A stretch of 64,000 bases of DNA from Halobacteroidaceae bacterium (GCA_003551665.1 PUNE01000013.1:62001-126000), one strand, 5' to 3'; positions 49,446 through 59,925 are shown, counted from the stretch's first letter. Translations and numbers: made by a program. Notes: generated from the letters alone by a model not told the origin.

Positions 49446-49961
49446 TTAATCAAGCTTTCTTACCCGCTGCATCAGAAACTCAGAAAATTCCGCAAGATCT
49501 TCTCTTGACTGTTTTCCCCAGGCCTGTTCAAAATTTATTGGCTCTCCAATAATAACCCTGATGGGTCTTCGCCAGTTATTCCAGTCAACCCTGACTGGAA
49601 CAACGTCAGCTCCTGTTCGTTTTACAATCTGGGCAACACCTCTTTTGGCCTTCCCCAGTTCTCCCTTTTTCTGACGGGTTCCTTCTGGAAACATCCCCAG
49701 CACCTTGTCTTCCCTGATTTTCTGGTAGGAAGTTCGAAATGCCCCGAGATCAGCCTGTCCGCGTTTCACAGGGTAAGTGCCAATAGCAGTAAATACCCAG
49801 CGGAATAAGGCGTTTTTGAATAGTTCCTCTTTGGCCATAAAATGAACCTGCTGGGGATAAACTGATGCACCAACAACGGTTGGATCCAGAAAGTGCTGGT
49901 GGTTGGCAACAATAATATAAGGCCCCCTGGGGGGAAGGTTTTCTTTTCCCTTAATCTGCAA
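49446..49961 (-). CDS. plsC: 1-acyl-sn-glycerol-3-phosphate acyltransferase (start uncertain)
   Basis: IVANHQHFLDPTVVG (HX4D) and MFPEGTRQKKGELGKAKRGVAQI. Confidence 0.9.
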   Translation of the reverse strand: MQIKGKENLPPRGPYIIVANHQHFLDPTVVGASVYPQQVHFMAKEELFKNALFRWVFTAIGTYPVKRGQADLGAFRTSYQKIREDKVLGMFPEGTRQKKGELGKAKRGVAQIVKRTGADVVPVRVDWNNWRRPIRVIIGEPINFEQAWGKQSREDLAEFSEFLMQRVRKLD

Positions 49962-50040
49962 CCCGTAAAATAATCTGTAGAAAATATAAAAACCCCAGGC
50001 AACAAATTTATATATAATAATGCCAGCAGCTTGCTTGAAG

Positions 50041-50709
50041 TTACTGATCTCTGATCACCTCCCGGGCCCAACAGACAATTTTTTCCACAACTTCTTTTCT
50101 GGTCAGGTTCGAGCTGTCAAGGAAAATTGCATCTTTGGCTGGTTTTAAGGGTCCAGCCTTTCGGTTTTTATCATATTCATCCCGTCTTTTTAAATCCTTT
50201 CGGATAAATTCAAGGGGAAGTTCCCCATTTACCTGCAGGTACCGTCTTTTCATTCGGATTTCAGGAGAGGCAGAGAGGAAAACCTTAAGTTCTGCATTGG
50301 GGCAAACCTGAGTTCCAATATCTCTACCGTCAAGAACAAACCCACCTTCCTGTGCAATCAATCTCTGTTTTTCCACGAGAATCTTGCGGACTCCTGGCAG
50401 GCTCGAAACCCAGGAAACATGTTTCTCCACTTCCTTGGTCCGGAGATAAGGAGTAAGGTCTTCTCCGTTGACGAATATCCTGTTTTCCTGCATATCCATA
50501 TTCACCTTTTGCAGTTCTCCAAGTATTTTGTCTTCATTTTCCAGGGGAATGTTATTCTTTAGCAAAAAATAGGTTGCCCCCCTGTACATGGACCCTGTAT
50601 CAAGGTGAGAATAATTCAGTTTTTTTGCAACCTCAGAGGCAACACTGCTTTTCCCTGCCCCGGCTGGTCCGTCTATTGCAATTATTATGCCCTTTTTCTT
50701 GTCTTCCAT
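50041..50709 (-). CDS. cmk: (d)CMP kinase
   Basis: IAIDGPAGAGKSSVASEVAKKLNYSHLDTGSMYRGATYF; FVLDGRDIGTQVCPNAELKVFL. Confidence 0.97.
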   Translation of the reverse strand: MEDKKKGIIIAIDGPAGAGKSSVASEVAKKLNYSHLDTGSMYRGATYFLLKNNIPLENEDKILGELQKVNMDMQENRIFVNGEDLTPYLRTKEVEKHVSWVSSLPGVRKILVEKQRLIAQEGGFVLDGRDIGTQVCPNAELKVFLSASPEIRMKRRYLQVNGELPLEFIRKDLKRRDEYDKNRKAGPLKPAKDAIFLDSSNLTRKEVVEKIVCWAREVIRDQ

Positions 50710-50803
50710 TCCTTCCCCTCCAGTTGAGTCCTTTTAAAAGGAAAACTTCCGGGTAAACAAAAAAGTCCCAAAAAAGACTCGCTTTCCAGAATTCAAGGCC
50801 AAT

Positions 50804-51472
50804 TTATTTCCATCGTTCCATCTGGGCAATAGCATGGGCTGCTGCATTCTGTTGGGCTATTTTTTTGGTAGGTCCTTCTCCCTTCCCCTGGAGCTTTCCA
50901 TTGAAAAAGACATTAATCAAAAACCACTTTTCATGATCGGGACCTTCCTCCCCCTCAATTGTGTACCTGGGAAGTTCTTTAAATTTCTGTTGAACCATTT
51001 CCTGTAAGGTTGTTTTTGCATCACGAAGGTCTTCCCTCTGGCCAACTTCTTCAATAATAAAGCCCAGTTTTTCCAGGACAAAGTTCCTGGAAAACTCCAG
51101 GCCCCGTTCAATATAAACTGCACCGAGAATTGCCTCAAAAGCATCGGCCAGAATAGAATCCTTTTCCCTCCCCCCGGAGGAAACCTCCCCTTTTCCCAGT
51201 AAAAGCTTTTTCCCCACACCAAGCTTGCGGGAAACCCGGGCCAGAGAATCCATGCTAACAATATGGCCCCGCATTCTTGCCAGTTCACCCTCGGGATGAT
51301 CGGGAAAGGTTTGGAAAAGATATTCGCTTGTAACCAGGTTTAAAACCGAGTCACCCAGGAATTCAAGGCGTTCATTATTCCAGGATAATCCTCTTTCATT
51401 GGCCCATGAGCGGTGGGTCAATGCCAGTTCTCTTAGGTCAGCCGATCTAACAACTTCTTCCAGTTCCGTCAT
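50804..51472 (-). CDS. rnc: ribonuclease III
   Basis: NERLEFLGDSVLNLV signature; DAFEAILGAVYIERG; C-terminal dsRBD. Confidence 0.96.
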   Translation of the reverse strand: MTELEEVVRSADLRELALTHRSWANERGLSWNNERLEFLGDSVLNLVTSEYLFQTFPDHPEGELARMRGHIVSMDSLARVSRKLGVGKKLLLGKGEVSSGGREKDSILADAFEAILGAVYIERGLEFSRNFVLEKLGFIIEEVGQREDLRDAKTTLQEMVQQKFKELPRYTIEGEEGPDHEKWFLINVFFNGKLQGKGEGPTKKIAQQNAAAHAIAQMERWK

Positions 51473-51508
51473 TCTGATTCCCACTCCCAACAGAAAAACC
51501 TTTTTAAA

Positions 51509-51533
51509 GGGAAGCCCCTTTTAGAGGCTTCCC
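51509..51533 (-). terminator. intrinsic terminator between acpP and rnc
   Basis: GGGAAGCCTCTAAAAGGGGCTTCCC on minus strand followed by TTT. Confidence 0.6.
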
Positions 51534-51539
51534 ATTTTA

Positions 51540-51782
51540 TTAGTTTTTATTTTTTTCAATATAATCAACAGCCTCTTGGACCGTAGTGATTTTTTCCGCT
51601 TCCTCATCAGGGATTTCCAGTTCAAACTCATCTTCAATATCCATGATAAGCTCAACAATGTCAAGTGAATCAGCACCAAGGTCATCGATGAAAGAAGCCC
51701 CCGGAGTTACCTCATCGGGCTCAACCCCCAGTTTTTCAACAATCAATTCAACCATCTTGTCAAAAACGCTCACTGCTCTCAC
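51540..51782 (-). CDS. acpP: acyl carrier protein
   Basis: [36 protein letters not shown] (DSL phosphopantetheine site). Confidence 0.98.
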   Translation of the reverse strand: MRAVSVFDKMVELIVEKLGVEPDEVTPGASFIDDLGADSLDIVELIMDIEDEFELEIPDEEAEKITTVQEAVDYIEKNKN

Positions 51783-51794
51783 CTCCTCTTTTTT

Positions 51795-52529
51795 TTATAA
51801 AGCAAGTCCTCCATCTACTACAAGAACCTGTCCGGTAATATAGCCCGCTTCATCGGAAGCGAGAAACTTAACCATTTCAGCAACATCTTCACAGGAACCA
51901 AATTTTTGCATTGGGATACGGTCCAGCATCTGTTTCTTAATTTTTTCCGGCAACCTGTCGGTCATTTCTGTTTCAATAAAGCCTGGTGCGATCACATTGG
52001 CCGTAATATTTCGGATTCCAAACTCCTGGGCAAGGGTTTTTGTGAAACCAATTATTCCTGCCTTGGCAGCAGAATAGTTGGCCTGCCCGGGATTTCCAGT
52101 TAAACCTACAACAGAAGATATGTTAATAATTCTGCCCCATCTTTTCCTGGTCATGGAACGGACAGCAGCCTTGGTACAATGGAACATACCGTTCAGGTTG
52201 GTTTTGATTACTTCCTCCCAATCTTCCTCATTCATTCTCAAAAAAAGGGAGTCCCGGTTAATTCCCGCATTATTGACCAGAATGTCAATTCCACCCCATT
52301 CATCAATTGCTTTCTGGATCAGCTTATCGGCCCCGTCTCTGGTCTGAATATCAACCCCTACACCAACTACCTGCAATCCTTCTTTTTGTAATTCGCTCGA
52401 AATTGAATTAATCCTTTCTTCTGAACGGGAATTTATTACTACACGTGCCCCATTTTTGCCAAGGGTGCGGGCTATTGCAAGCCCGATTCCCCGGGAACTT
52501 CCTGTTACAACAGCCACCCTATCTTTCAT
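51795..52529 (-). CDS. fabG: 3-oxoacyl-[ACP] reductase
   Basis: VVTGSSRGIGLAIARTLG; LVNNAGINRDSLFLRM; NYSAAKAGIIGFTKTLA. Confidence 0.97.
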   Translation of the reverse strand: MKDRVAVVTGSSRGIGLAIARTLGKNGARVVINSRSEERINSISSELQKEGLQVVGVGVDIQTRDGADKLIQKAIDEWGGIDILVNNAGINRDSLFLRMNEEDWEEVIKTNLNGMFHCTKAAVRSMTRKRWGRIINISSVVGLTGNPGQANYSAAKAGIIGFTKTLAQEFGIRNITANVIAPGFIETEMTDRLPEKIKKQMLDRIPMQKFGSCEDVAEMVKFLASDEAGYITGQVLVVDGGLAL

Positions 52530-53470
52530 AAAAACCCCTCCAATTTTTCATTTCCCTGGTTTTTTATCACTTCTTCTATATCCTCGGGCATGGAAAGTTC
52601 CTTTGCCTTAAACCCGGAGTTGATGGAACGCAACAATAGCCGCAGGGATTTTCCAGGTCCAAAAATAAAGAATTTTTCAAACCCGGCACTGGCCATGTTT
52701 CTTATACTTTTCTCCCACAGAACAGGCATGGTTACCTGCTGGACCAGTAGAGCTTTTATTTCTTCCGGGTCTTCAACTTTTTCTCCTGTTACATTGGCCC
52801 AGACCGGCCAGGCTGGCCTGTTGATGGAGATTTTTTTCACTTCGTCAGCCAGGCCCCGAGCAGCAGGTTCCATTAGCCCACAGTGAAAAGGAGCACTTAC
52901 ATTTAAGAAAACAACTCTTTTGGCCCCTTCTTTTATAAATTTCTTTTCCAGTTTTTCTAAAATCTCCTTTTTACCCGAAACAACAATCTGGTTGGGAGAA
53001 TTCAGATTGGCAACCTCAACCCCCGTTCCGGAAATAATTGCTCGAATTTTCTCCAGTTCCAGGTTGATTATTGCAGCCATTCCTCCCTGGTTTCCAGGAT
53101 ATGATTCTGCCATCAGCTGTCCCCTACGGCGAACCAGATTCAGTCCATCTGCAAAAGAAAGAACCCCGGACCCTACAAGGGCTGAAAATTCTCCAAGGCT
53201 GTGCCCCGCAAAACCCCTCTCCCCGGGGATAAAATTTTCCGCTGCCCGAAGGGCAGCAATGCTAACGGTTAAAATTGCGGGCTGAGCGTTTTCAGTAGCC
53301 CGCAGGTCTTCCTCTGAACCCTCAAAACAAATTCTACTCAAAGAAAAACCCATTATTTCATCGGCCTCTTCAAAAACTTCCCTGGCTACAGAAAAATTGT
53401 CATGAAGCTCTTTCCCCATCCCAATATGTTGCGATCCCTGGCCGGGAAAGAGGAAACCAAACTTTTCCAT
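52526..53470 (-). CDS. fabD: malonyl-CoA:ACP transacylase
   Basis: GFLFPGQGSQHIGMGKEL; GFAGHSLGEFSALVGSG. Confidence 0.97.
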   Translation of the reverse strand: MEKFGFLFPGQGSQHIGMGKELHDNFSVAREVFEEADEIMGFSLSRICFEGSEEDLRATENAQPAILTVSIAALRAAENFIPGERGFAGHSLGEFSALVGSGVLSFADGLNLVRRRGQLMAESYPGNQGGMAAIINLELEKIRAIISGTGVEVANLNSPNQIVVSGKKEILEKLEKKFIKEGAKRVVFLNVSAPFHCGLMEPAARGLADEVKKISINRPAWPVWANVTGEKVEDPEEIKALLVQQVTMPVLWEKSIRNMASAGFEKFFIFGPGKSLRLLLRSINSGFKAKELSMPEDIEEVIKNQGNEKLEGFL

Positions 53471-53495
53471 CCTCTTTCACTCCCTGCATCAATTA

Positions 53496-54485
53496 TTACC
53501 CGATCCACTCAATTATTACTGATCCCCAGCTTAATCCCGCGCCGAAACCAACCATCAGAATCCTGTCACTCTTTTTAACGCGCCCTTCTTTCCATGCTTC
53601 ATATAGGGCAATGGGGATAGAAGCAGCAGATGTATTTCCATAGTATTCCAGATTCATAAATACCTTTTCCGGAGGAATTTTCAGGCGTTTTGCGGCGGAT
53701 TCAATTATCCTGATATTGGCCTGATGAGGGATAAAGAGGTCAATATCTTCAATAGCAATGTTGGATTTTTCGGCGACTTTTTTCGCGGAGCGTGCCATGG
53801 CTTTAACAGCAAATTTAAAAACCTGGTTACCGTCCATTTTTATGTAATGAAGTTTTTCTTCCACAGTATTTCTAGAAGCAGGTTTTGCGCCACCTCCTGC
53901 TGGCATTTTCAGAAAGTCTCCCCCGCTGCCGTCTGACCCCAGTTCAAAACCCCAAAACCCTTTTTCCTCAACGGTTCCCATTACAGCTGCACCGGCTCCA
54001 TCCCCGAATAGAACACAGGTATTCCGGTCCTCCCAGTCGGTTATCCTGGATAGCACTTCCGCCCCAATTACAAGGACATTTCGGTACGCACCATTTTCAA
54101 TAAACTGTGCTGCCAGGGTCAACCCATAAACAAAGCCAGAACAACCTGCCTCCAGGTCAAAAGCCGCTGCAGATTCAGCTTTTAGGGAATCCTGTAAAAG
54201 ACAAGCAGTTGCAGGAAAAATCATGTCGGGAGTTACAGTAGCAACAATGATCAGGTCCAGTTCTGCGGCAGAAATTCCCGAATTTTCCATTGCCTCTCGA
54301 GCCGCTTTCTCTGAGAGAGTGAGAGTGGTTTCTCCGTCTGCTGCTATTCGCCTTTCCTTAATTCCGGTTCTGCCGCTAATCCATTCATCAGAGGTAGCAA
54401 CCACTTTTTCCAGTTCTTTATTGGTTAGAACTCTCTCGGGCAGGCCAATTCCCAGGCCCAAAATTCCTGCATTTTTTTTGCTCAT
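53496..54485 (-). CDS. fabH: beta-ketoacyl-ACP synthase III
   Basis: ISGRTGIKERRIA; FDLEAGCSGFVYGL active-site Cys; FIPHQANIRIIESAAKRL. Confidence 0.97.
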   Translation of the reverse strand: MSKKNAGILGLGIGLPERVLTNKELEKVVATSDEWISGRTGIKERRIAADGETTLTLSEKAAREAMENSGISAAELDLIIVATVTPDMIFPATACLLQDSLKAESAAAFDLEAGCSGFVYGLTLAAQFIENGAYRNVLVIGAEVLSRITDWEDRNTCVLFGDGAGAAVMGTVEEKGFWGFELGSDGSGGDFLKMPAGGGAKPASRNTVEEKLHYIKMDGNQVFKFAVKAMARSAKKVAEKSNIAIEDIDLFIPHQANIRIIESAAKRLKIPPEKVFMNLEYYGNTSAASIPIALYEAWKEGRVKKSDRILMVGFGAGLSWGSVIIEWIG

Positions 54486-54508
54486 ATTTATACCTCAATC
54501 CCTTCGCC

Positions 54509-55492
54509 CTAGAATAAATCCTCCAGGGTATTTACCACCTTTCTCTCTACCATTTCCTGCCCAACAAAAATGGCGTTCTTGATTGCCCGGGCGGAGGAAC
54601 TCCCGTGGCAGATTATTACAGGTGATTGAAGTCCCAGTAATGGCGCCCCACCATATTCTTCATAGTCCATCCTGCCTTTGAGGGTAACAAGGGCTTTTTT
54701 CATTAATAGGGCCCCTATTTTACTGGTAATACTTTTTTTGATTTCAGATTTTAACAGATTAACCAGGGTTTGACCTGTTCCTTCCATGATTTTTAGAGTT
54801 ATATTGCCTACAAACCCATCACTTACAATTACGTCACAGTGATCAGAAAAAATATCCCTTCCCTCTATATTCCCTGTGAAATTCAGGTTGGGTGTTTTTT
54901 TTAATTCTTCATAGGCTTCCTGGTATAACTTGCTGCCCTTTTTTTCTTCTGCCCCCACGTTTAAGAGGGCGACCCGGGGGCTGGACCTTCCATGGATTTT
55001 TTCTATAAAAACCCGCCCCATCTGAGCGAATTGAACCATATTCTGTGGTTTGCACTCCGAATTAGCTCCCGCATCGATTAAAATTGCCATCTGAGCTGTT
55101 CCGGGAACTGGAGTTGCTATGCCCGGTCGGTCAATCCCTGGAAGTCGGCCAATAATAAAAATTCCCGCAGCCATGGTCGCGCCGGTGTTTCCTGCGGATA
55201 CGTAGGCCTGGGCCTTTCCCTCCTTCACCAGCTGGGCTCCCTGCATCAGAGAAGAATCTCTTTTTTCTTTCAGCGCTTTTGAAGGAGCTTCATCCATCTC
55301 AACCAGCCCCGGGGCATGGAAAATCTCCACGTTAGAGGGTTTTCCACCATGCTTATCAAATTCTTTCGACAGAGCCTCAGAATCTCCTGTAACAATAACT
55401 CCCGGCCCCCCGTCCCTGGAAGCCTGGATAATTCCCTTTACTATTTCTTCAGGCGCATGGTCACCGCCAAAACCATCAATAGCGACCTTCAA
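54509..55492 (-). CDS. plsX: phosphate acyltransferase PlsX
   Basis: KVAIDGFGGDHAPEEIVKG; AYVSAGNTGATMAAGIF; SDGFVGNITLKIMEG. Confidence 0.97.
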   Translation of the reverse strand: MKVAIDGFGGDHAPEEIVKGIIQASRDGGPGVIVTGDSEALSKEFDKHGGKPSNVEIFHAPGLVEMDEAPSKALKEKRDSSLMQGAQLVKEGKAQAYVSAGNTGATMAAGIFIIGRLPGIDRPGIATPVPGTAQMAILIDAGANSECKPQNMVQFAQMGRVFIEKIHGRSSPRVALLNVGAEEKKGSKLYQEAYEELKKTPNLNFTGNIEGRDIFSDHCDVIVSDGFVGNITLKIMEGTGQTLVNLLKSEIKKSITSKIGALLMKKALVTLKGRMDYEEYGGAPLLGLQSPVIICHGSSSARAIKNAIFVGQEMVERKVVNTLEDLF

Positions 55493-55520
55493 TTTACTCC
55501 CTCCTTCTCCATTTTTTGCC

Positions 55521-55560
55521 GAAAAAAATACAAGATAAAGAAAACTCCTTTATCTTGTAT
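55521..55560 (-). terminator. intrinsic terminator between rpmF and plsX
   Basis: Perfect 13-bp stem ATACAAGATAAAG (55528-55540)/CTTTATCTTGTAT (55548-55560) with a minus-strand T-tract. Confidence 0.8.
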
Positions 55561-55577
55561 TCAAAGGACAAAAAACA

Positions 55578-55751
55578 TTATACCTCAATTGCCTTTTTTC
55601 CTTTGTAATTTCCACATTCGAGGCAAACCCGGTGCGGAAGTTTAGGCTCGCGACACTTTGGACACTCCACCAGCTTTGGAGCAGTAGCTTTCCAGTGTGT
55701 GCGGCGCTTTCTTTTTCGAGTTTTGGAGACTCTCCTCTTGGGAACCGCCAT
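55578..55751 (-). CDS. rpmF: 50S ribosomal protein L32
   Basis: [57 protein letters not shown]. Confidence 0.98.
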   Translation of the reverse strand: MAVPKRRVSKTRKRKRRTHWKATAPKLVECPKCREPKLPHRVCLECGNYKGKKAIEV

Positions 55752-55768
55752 TTTCCCACCTCCTACAA

Positions 55769-56248
55769 TTAATTCTCCAGATACTGGCGCAATTTCTCCC
55801 ATCGAGGATCAATTGCTTCTTCCTTACAGTCACACTTCCCACTATTTAAATTTTTGCCACAGCCAGGGCAAAGACCCTGACATTCTTTCTGGCAGACAGA
55901 TTGCATGGGAATACTTAAAACAAGATGCTGATAAATTTCCTGGCTGATATCCAGGACACTGTTTTCCTCAAGGTTCAGCTCTTTTTTGGCATAAGTTTCA
56001 ATAATCTCGCGCATAATTTCCCACCGGAAAGGTTCTAAGCAACGGGTACAGGCCAGTTCGGCTTCACCTCTAATTGTTCCCTGAACAAGAATGTCATCCT
56101 GAGTATTGGTAAGGGTAACTTTAACCCGGGGAGGGTGAGGGAATAAAACCTTCCGAGACTGAATTTCAATCTCTTCAATAGGGAAGTCTTCTTCCAAAGA
56201 AATGTTGCCACCTACGGAGCCTAAAATATCCTTAAGATTAATTTTCAT
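55769..56248 (-). CDS. YceD family (DUF177) protein
   Basis: [37 protein letters not shown]; adjacent to rpmF. Confidence 0.93.
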   Translation of the reverse strand: MKINLKDILGSVGGNISLEEDFPIEEIEIQSRKVLFPHPPRVKVTLTNTQDDILVQGTIRGEAELACTRCLEPFRWEIMREIIETYAKKELNLEENSVLDISQEIYQHLVLSIPMQSVCQKECQGLCPGCGKNLNSGKCDCKEEAIDPRWEKLRQYLEN

Positions 56249-56299
56249 TTAAACTCCTCCTTAACCCTCACACCATTATATAAGGAAGGTTACCCCTTG

Positions 56300-57505
56300 T
56301 CAAGAAGACCCGTTAACCAGTTCATGGGTATCTCTTGCAATTACCAATTCTTCATTGGTGGGCACTATAAACACCTTGACCCTGGACTCGGGAGATGAAA
56401 TCTCGGCAAATTTTCTACGGGCTTTGTTTTTTCCGGGATCCAGCTTAACCCCTAAAAAGTCAAGCCCTTCCAGCGCTTCTTTTCGAACAATATCGGAATT
56501 TTCCCCAATTCCAGCAGTAAAAACAATTGCGTCCAGGCCTCCCATTGCAGCAGCGTAGGCTCCAATATATTTCTTCACCCGATAGCAGAAAATATCCACG
56601 GCAATTTGAGCCCTGTGGTTACCCTCTTCTGCAGCTTCCTCAACATCTCGGGAATCATTGCTTATTCCTGAAATCCCAAGCAATCCGCTTTCCTTGTTCA
56701 TTACATTTTCTACTTTTTCTGCATCCCAACCCCTGTTTTTCTGCAAAAAGGGAACAATAGCAGGATCAATATCTCCACAACGGGTTCCCATAGCCAGTCC
56801 TTCGAGGGGGGTAAAGCCCATGCTGGTATCCACAGATTTTCCACGGTCAATGGCAGTAATACTTGCTCCATTTCCCAGGTGAGCTGTTATTATTTTTAAA
56901 TCTTCCATTGCTTTGCCCATTTCACGGGCTGCACGCTGGGCAACAAACTTGTGGGAAGTTCCGTGGAAGCCGTAACGCCTGACACCCATTTCTTTATAAA
57001 ATTCATAAGGCAGAGCGTAAATATAGGCTTTTTCTGGCATTGACTGATGGAAAGAAGTGTCAAAAACAGCCACCTGTGGTACACTGGGCAGTAATTCTCT
57101 TACTACCTGGATACCGGCTGCATTGTGAGGGTTGTGGAGCGGCGCGAGACGAGAAAGATCCTTTATTTCCTTGAATTCTTCATCTTCTACCAGTGCAGAT
57201 TGGGGAAATGCCTCGCCACCGTGGGCAACCCTGTGCCCAACAGCTTTAATGTCATCAATGCTCTTCAAAACGCCATACTCTTCATCCTGGAGAATTTCAA
57301 TAACTTTTCCAACTCCAGTGTTGTGATCGGGAACTTCTTCTTCGATTTTTGTTTTCTTCCCCGAAATTTCAGCATTGTGTTCCAGGAAAGATCCTTCAAT
57401 TCCAATTCTTTCAACAACACCTTTAGCCATAACAGATTCGTCCCTCATATCAAATACCTGGTATTTAATTGAGGAACTTCCACAATTCAGAACAAGAATT
57501 TTCAT
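56300..57505 (-). CDS. ackA: acetate kinase
   Basis: ILVLNCGSSSIKYQVFDM; YGFHGTSHKFVAQRAA; TAHLGNGASITAI. Confidence 0.98.
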   Translation of the reverse strand: MKILVLNCGSSSIKYQVFDMRDESVMAKGVVERIGIEGSFLEHNAEISGKKTKIEEEVPDHNTGVGKVIEILQDEEYGVLKSIDDIKAVGHRVAHGGEAFPQSALVEDEEFKEIKDLSRLAPLHNPHNAAGIQVVRELLPSVPQVAVFDTSFHQSMPEKAYIYALPYEFYKEMGVRRYGFHGTSHKFVAQRAAREMGKAMEDLKIITAHLGNGASITAIDRGKSVDTSMGFTPLEGLAMGTRCGDIDPAIVPFLQKNRGWDAEKVENVMNKESGLLGISGISNDSRDVEEAAEEGNHRAQIAVDIFCYRVKKYIGAYAAAMGGLDAIVFTAGIGENSDIVRKEALEGLDFLGVKLDPGKNKARRKFAEISSPESRVKVFIVPTNEELVIARDTHELVNGSS

Positions 57506-57527
57506 ATGCTTGCCTCCCCATTAAGTT

Positions 57528-58520
57528 TTATGAACTGGCTTGTAATGCTGTTATTGCAACTAGGTTTATAATATCATCAACTGAACAACCCCGGGAAAGA
57601 TCATTTACAGGTTTGGCCATCCCCTGCAGAATGGGCCCTACCGCTTCTGCCCCGGCCAGTCTTTCAACCATTTTATAACTGATGTTTCCTGACTGCAGAT
57701 CGGGGAAAACGAGGACATTTGCTTTCCCGGCAATGGGACTATCGGGAGCTTTTTTGTTTCCAATTGCGGGTACCAGGGCAGCATCAGCCTGCAGTTCTCC
57801 ATCGTAATCCCCCTGGGGATCCAGTTTTTTTGCTTTTTCTGTTGCCTGAAAAACCTTTTCCACCAGGGGATGCTCCGCACTGCCTTTAGTGGAAAAAGAA
57901 AGAAAAGCCGTTCGTGGTTCGAGTCCGGCAATATTTCTGGCCGTTTGAGCTGAAGCAACGCCAATCTGGGCCAGCTGCTCTGCATCGGGCTCGGGGTTTA
58001 CAGCGCAATCTGCAAAAATTAATTTCCCCTGAGGGGCAAATTCTGATTCCAGAAGCATTATAAAAGCTCCTGATATTACGGAAATTCCGGGGGCAGTTTT
58101 AATTATCTGCATGGCAGGCCGCAAAACATCACCAGTTGAATTATTGGCCCCGGCAACTGAACCGCTGGCGTAACCCTTTTGGACAAGTAATGTAGCAAAA
58201 TAAAGGGGGGCATTTACAAGGTTTTCCGCTTCTTCTTTGCTCATACCCTTTTCTTTCCTCATCTGGAAAAGGGTTTCAGCATAATCCTCTTTCTCTGGGA
58301 ACCGATCAGGATCAATTATTTCCACTTCAGAAAGAGTTATCCCCTCTTTATCTGATCTGGCCTGTATTTCATCTTCTTTACCCACCAGGATTATATGGGC
58401 TAAATTTTCTTTTGCTAAGAAAGAAGCTGCTTTTAAAATCCGTATGTCTTCACTTTCAGGAAGGACTATTTTCTGTTTTTTTTGCTGGGCTTTTTCTCTG
58501 ATTTCCTGGATAAAGTCCAT
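57528..58520 (-). CDS. pta: phosphate acetyltransferase
   Basis: KIVLPESEDIRILKAA; SGSVAGANNSTGDVLRPAMQIIKTAPG; VFPDLQSGNISYKMVERLAGAEAVGPILQGMAKPVNDLSRG. Confidence 0.97.
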   Translation of the reverse strand: MDFIQEIREKAQQKKQKIVLPESEDIRILKAASFLAKENLAHIILVGKEDEIQARSDKEGITLSEVEIIDPDRFPEKEDYAETLFQMRKEKGMSKEEAENLVNAPLYFATLLVQKGYASGSVAGANNSTGDVLRPAMQIIKTAPGISVISGAFIMLLESEFAPQGKLIFADCAVNPEPDAEQLAQIGVASAQTARNIAGLEPRTAFLSFSTKGSAEHPLVEKVFQATEKAKKLDPQGDYDGELQADAALVPAIGNKKAPDSPIAGKANVLVFPDLQSGNISYKMVERLAGAEAVGPILQGMAKPVNDLSRGCSVDDIINLVAITALQASS

Positions 58521-58651
58521 TTTTAAATACCTCCATTTTAGTAAATTGCTTCACAAATAAAAATTTACTACAAAAAGCACCCATCTCCTGCTTTATTTAA
58601 CAGGATTTACCCCCGGGAGAGCGAATTCAGAAAATTAAGGAGGGATTATCC

Positions 58652-59884
58652 TTGTCAAAACTGGGAATTGTCGCAGAGTATAATCCGTTTCACAATGGCC
58701 ATTATTACCACCTGCAGAAGAGCCTGGAAAAAACTGGTGCTCACAGCACTGTCGTAGTAATGAGTTCAACTTTTATGCAGCGGGGTGAGCCGGCCATTTG
58801 CGATAAATGGAGTCGGGCTGAAATGGCAGTGAGCTGCGGTGTGGATCTGGTTCTGGAACTACCCCTGCCCTATGCCTGTGCCAGTGCAGATTATTTTGCC
58901 CGGGGAGCAATTAAATTGTTAACCGAGGCAGAATGTACCCATATTGCCTTCGGGGCCGAACATCCCAGTTTGCCGGAGCTGGAAGAAGTGGCCCGGTTTA
59001 TTGAACTGGAACCCCCCGACTTTTCCCGGGAACTTCGCAAAAATCTGGAAAGAGGGCATTCTTTTCCCCGGGCCCGCAGCCTTGCCCTCCAGCGACTTTT
59101 GGAAATAAACCCGGAGGTAATTGAAAGTCCCAACAATATTCTGGCCGTAGAATATTTGCGTTCCATTTTCCGGGAAAAATCAGCTCTAAAGCCGGTTGCA
59201 ATTCCCCGCAGGGGGGCCCAATACCATGAAAAAAACATGGGAAAAGAAGGTTTTTCCAGTGCAACCGCCATTCGCACGTACATATCGTCCGGCCAGCCAC
59301 TGGAGAACCTAATCAGGCACATGCCAGAAACGGCATTAGAAATCCTTGGTCGGGAAATTAATAGTGGCAAGGGACCGGTTTTTCCAGAAAAACTTGGCAC
59401 TGCCCTTCTGGCAAGGCTTCGAGGAACAAAAGGGGATAATCTCTCCGACTATCCCGAGATTGCACCTGGACTTGACAAAAGACTTATAAAGACTGCCTGC
59501 CAGGCAACTGGTTGGAGTGACCTCCTGGAAAAGCTGCAAACCAGGCGCTTTGTCCAGACCCGGTTGCAAAGAATATTTATCTATATTCTGCTGGATCTTA
59601 CCCTTTCCTTCCGGGAAGAAATCCATTTCCCCGCCAGCCCCATGTATTTCCGACCCCTTGCTTTTAACCAGAAAGGCCAGAAGATCCTAAACGGCCTCAA
59701 AGAAAAGGAAGATGTCCCCCTGTTAACAAGGCCAACTATTCGCCGGTTACCAAAAATTCCTGCCATTTCCAGCATGATTAACCTGGAAGCTCGAGCAACA
59801 GATCTCTGGACACTTTTTGTCCCATCAAATTCCCATCAAAAAGGAGGGCGAGATTTCAGAACCCCTCCCGTGTCCCTGATTTAA
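58652..59884 (+). CDS. tmcAL: tRNA(Met) cytidine acetate ligase-like nucleotidyltransferase
   Basis: LGIVAEYNPFHNGHYYHLQKS; MSSTFMQRGEPAICDKWSRAEMAVSCGVDLVLELPLPYACASADYFARGAI. Confidence 0.95.
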   Translation: MSKLGIVAEYNPFHNGHYYHLQKSLEKTGAHSTVVVMSSTFMQRGEPAICDKWSRAEMAVSCGVDLVLELPLPYACASADYFARGAIKLLTEAECTHIAFGAEHPSLPELEEVARFIELEPPDFSRELRKNLERGHSFPRARSLALQRLLEINPEVIESPNNILAVEYLRSIFREKSALKPVAIPRRGAQYHEKNMGKEGFSSATAIRTYISSGQPLENLIRHMPETALEILGREINSGKGPVFPEKLGTALLARLRGTKGDNLSDYPEIAPGLDKRLIKTACQATGWSDLLEKLQTRRFVQTRLQRIFIYILLDLTLSFREEIHFPASPMYFRPLAFNQKGQKILNGLKEKEDVPLLTRPTIRRLPKIPAISSMINLEARATDLWTLFVPSNSHQKGGRDFRTPPVSLI

Positions 59885-59925
59885 TTTGCAGAAAAGCTTT
59901 TTGCCAGATCCTGCCGTGGAGCGGA

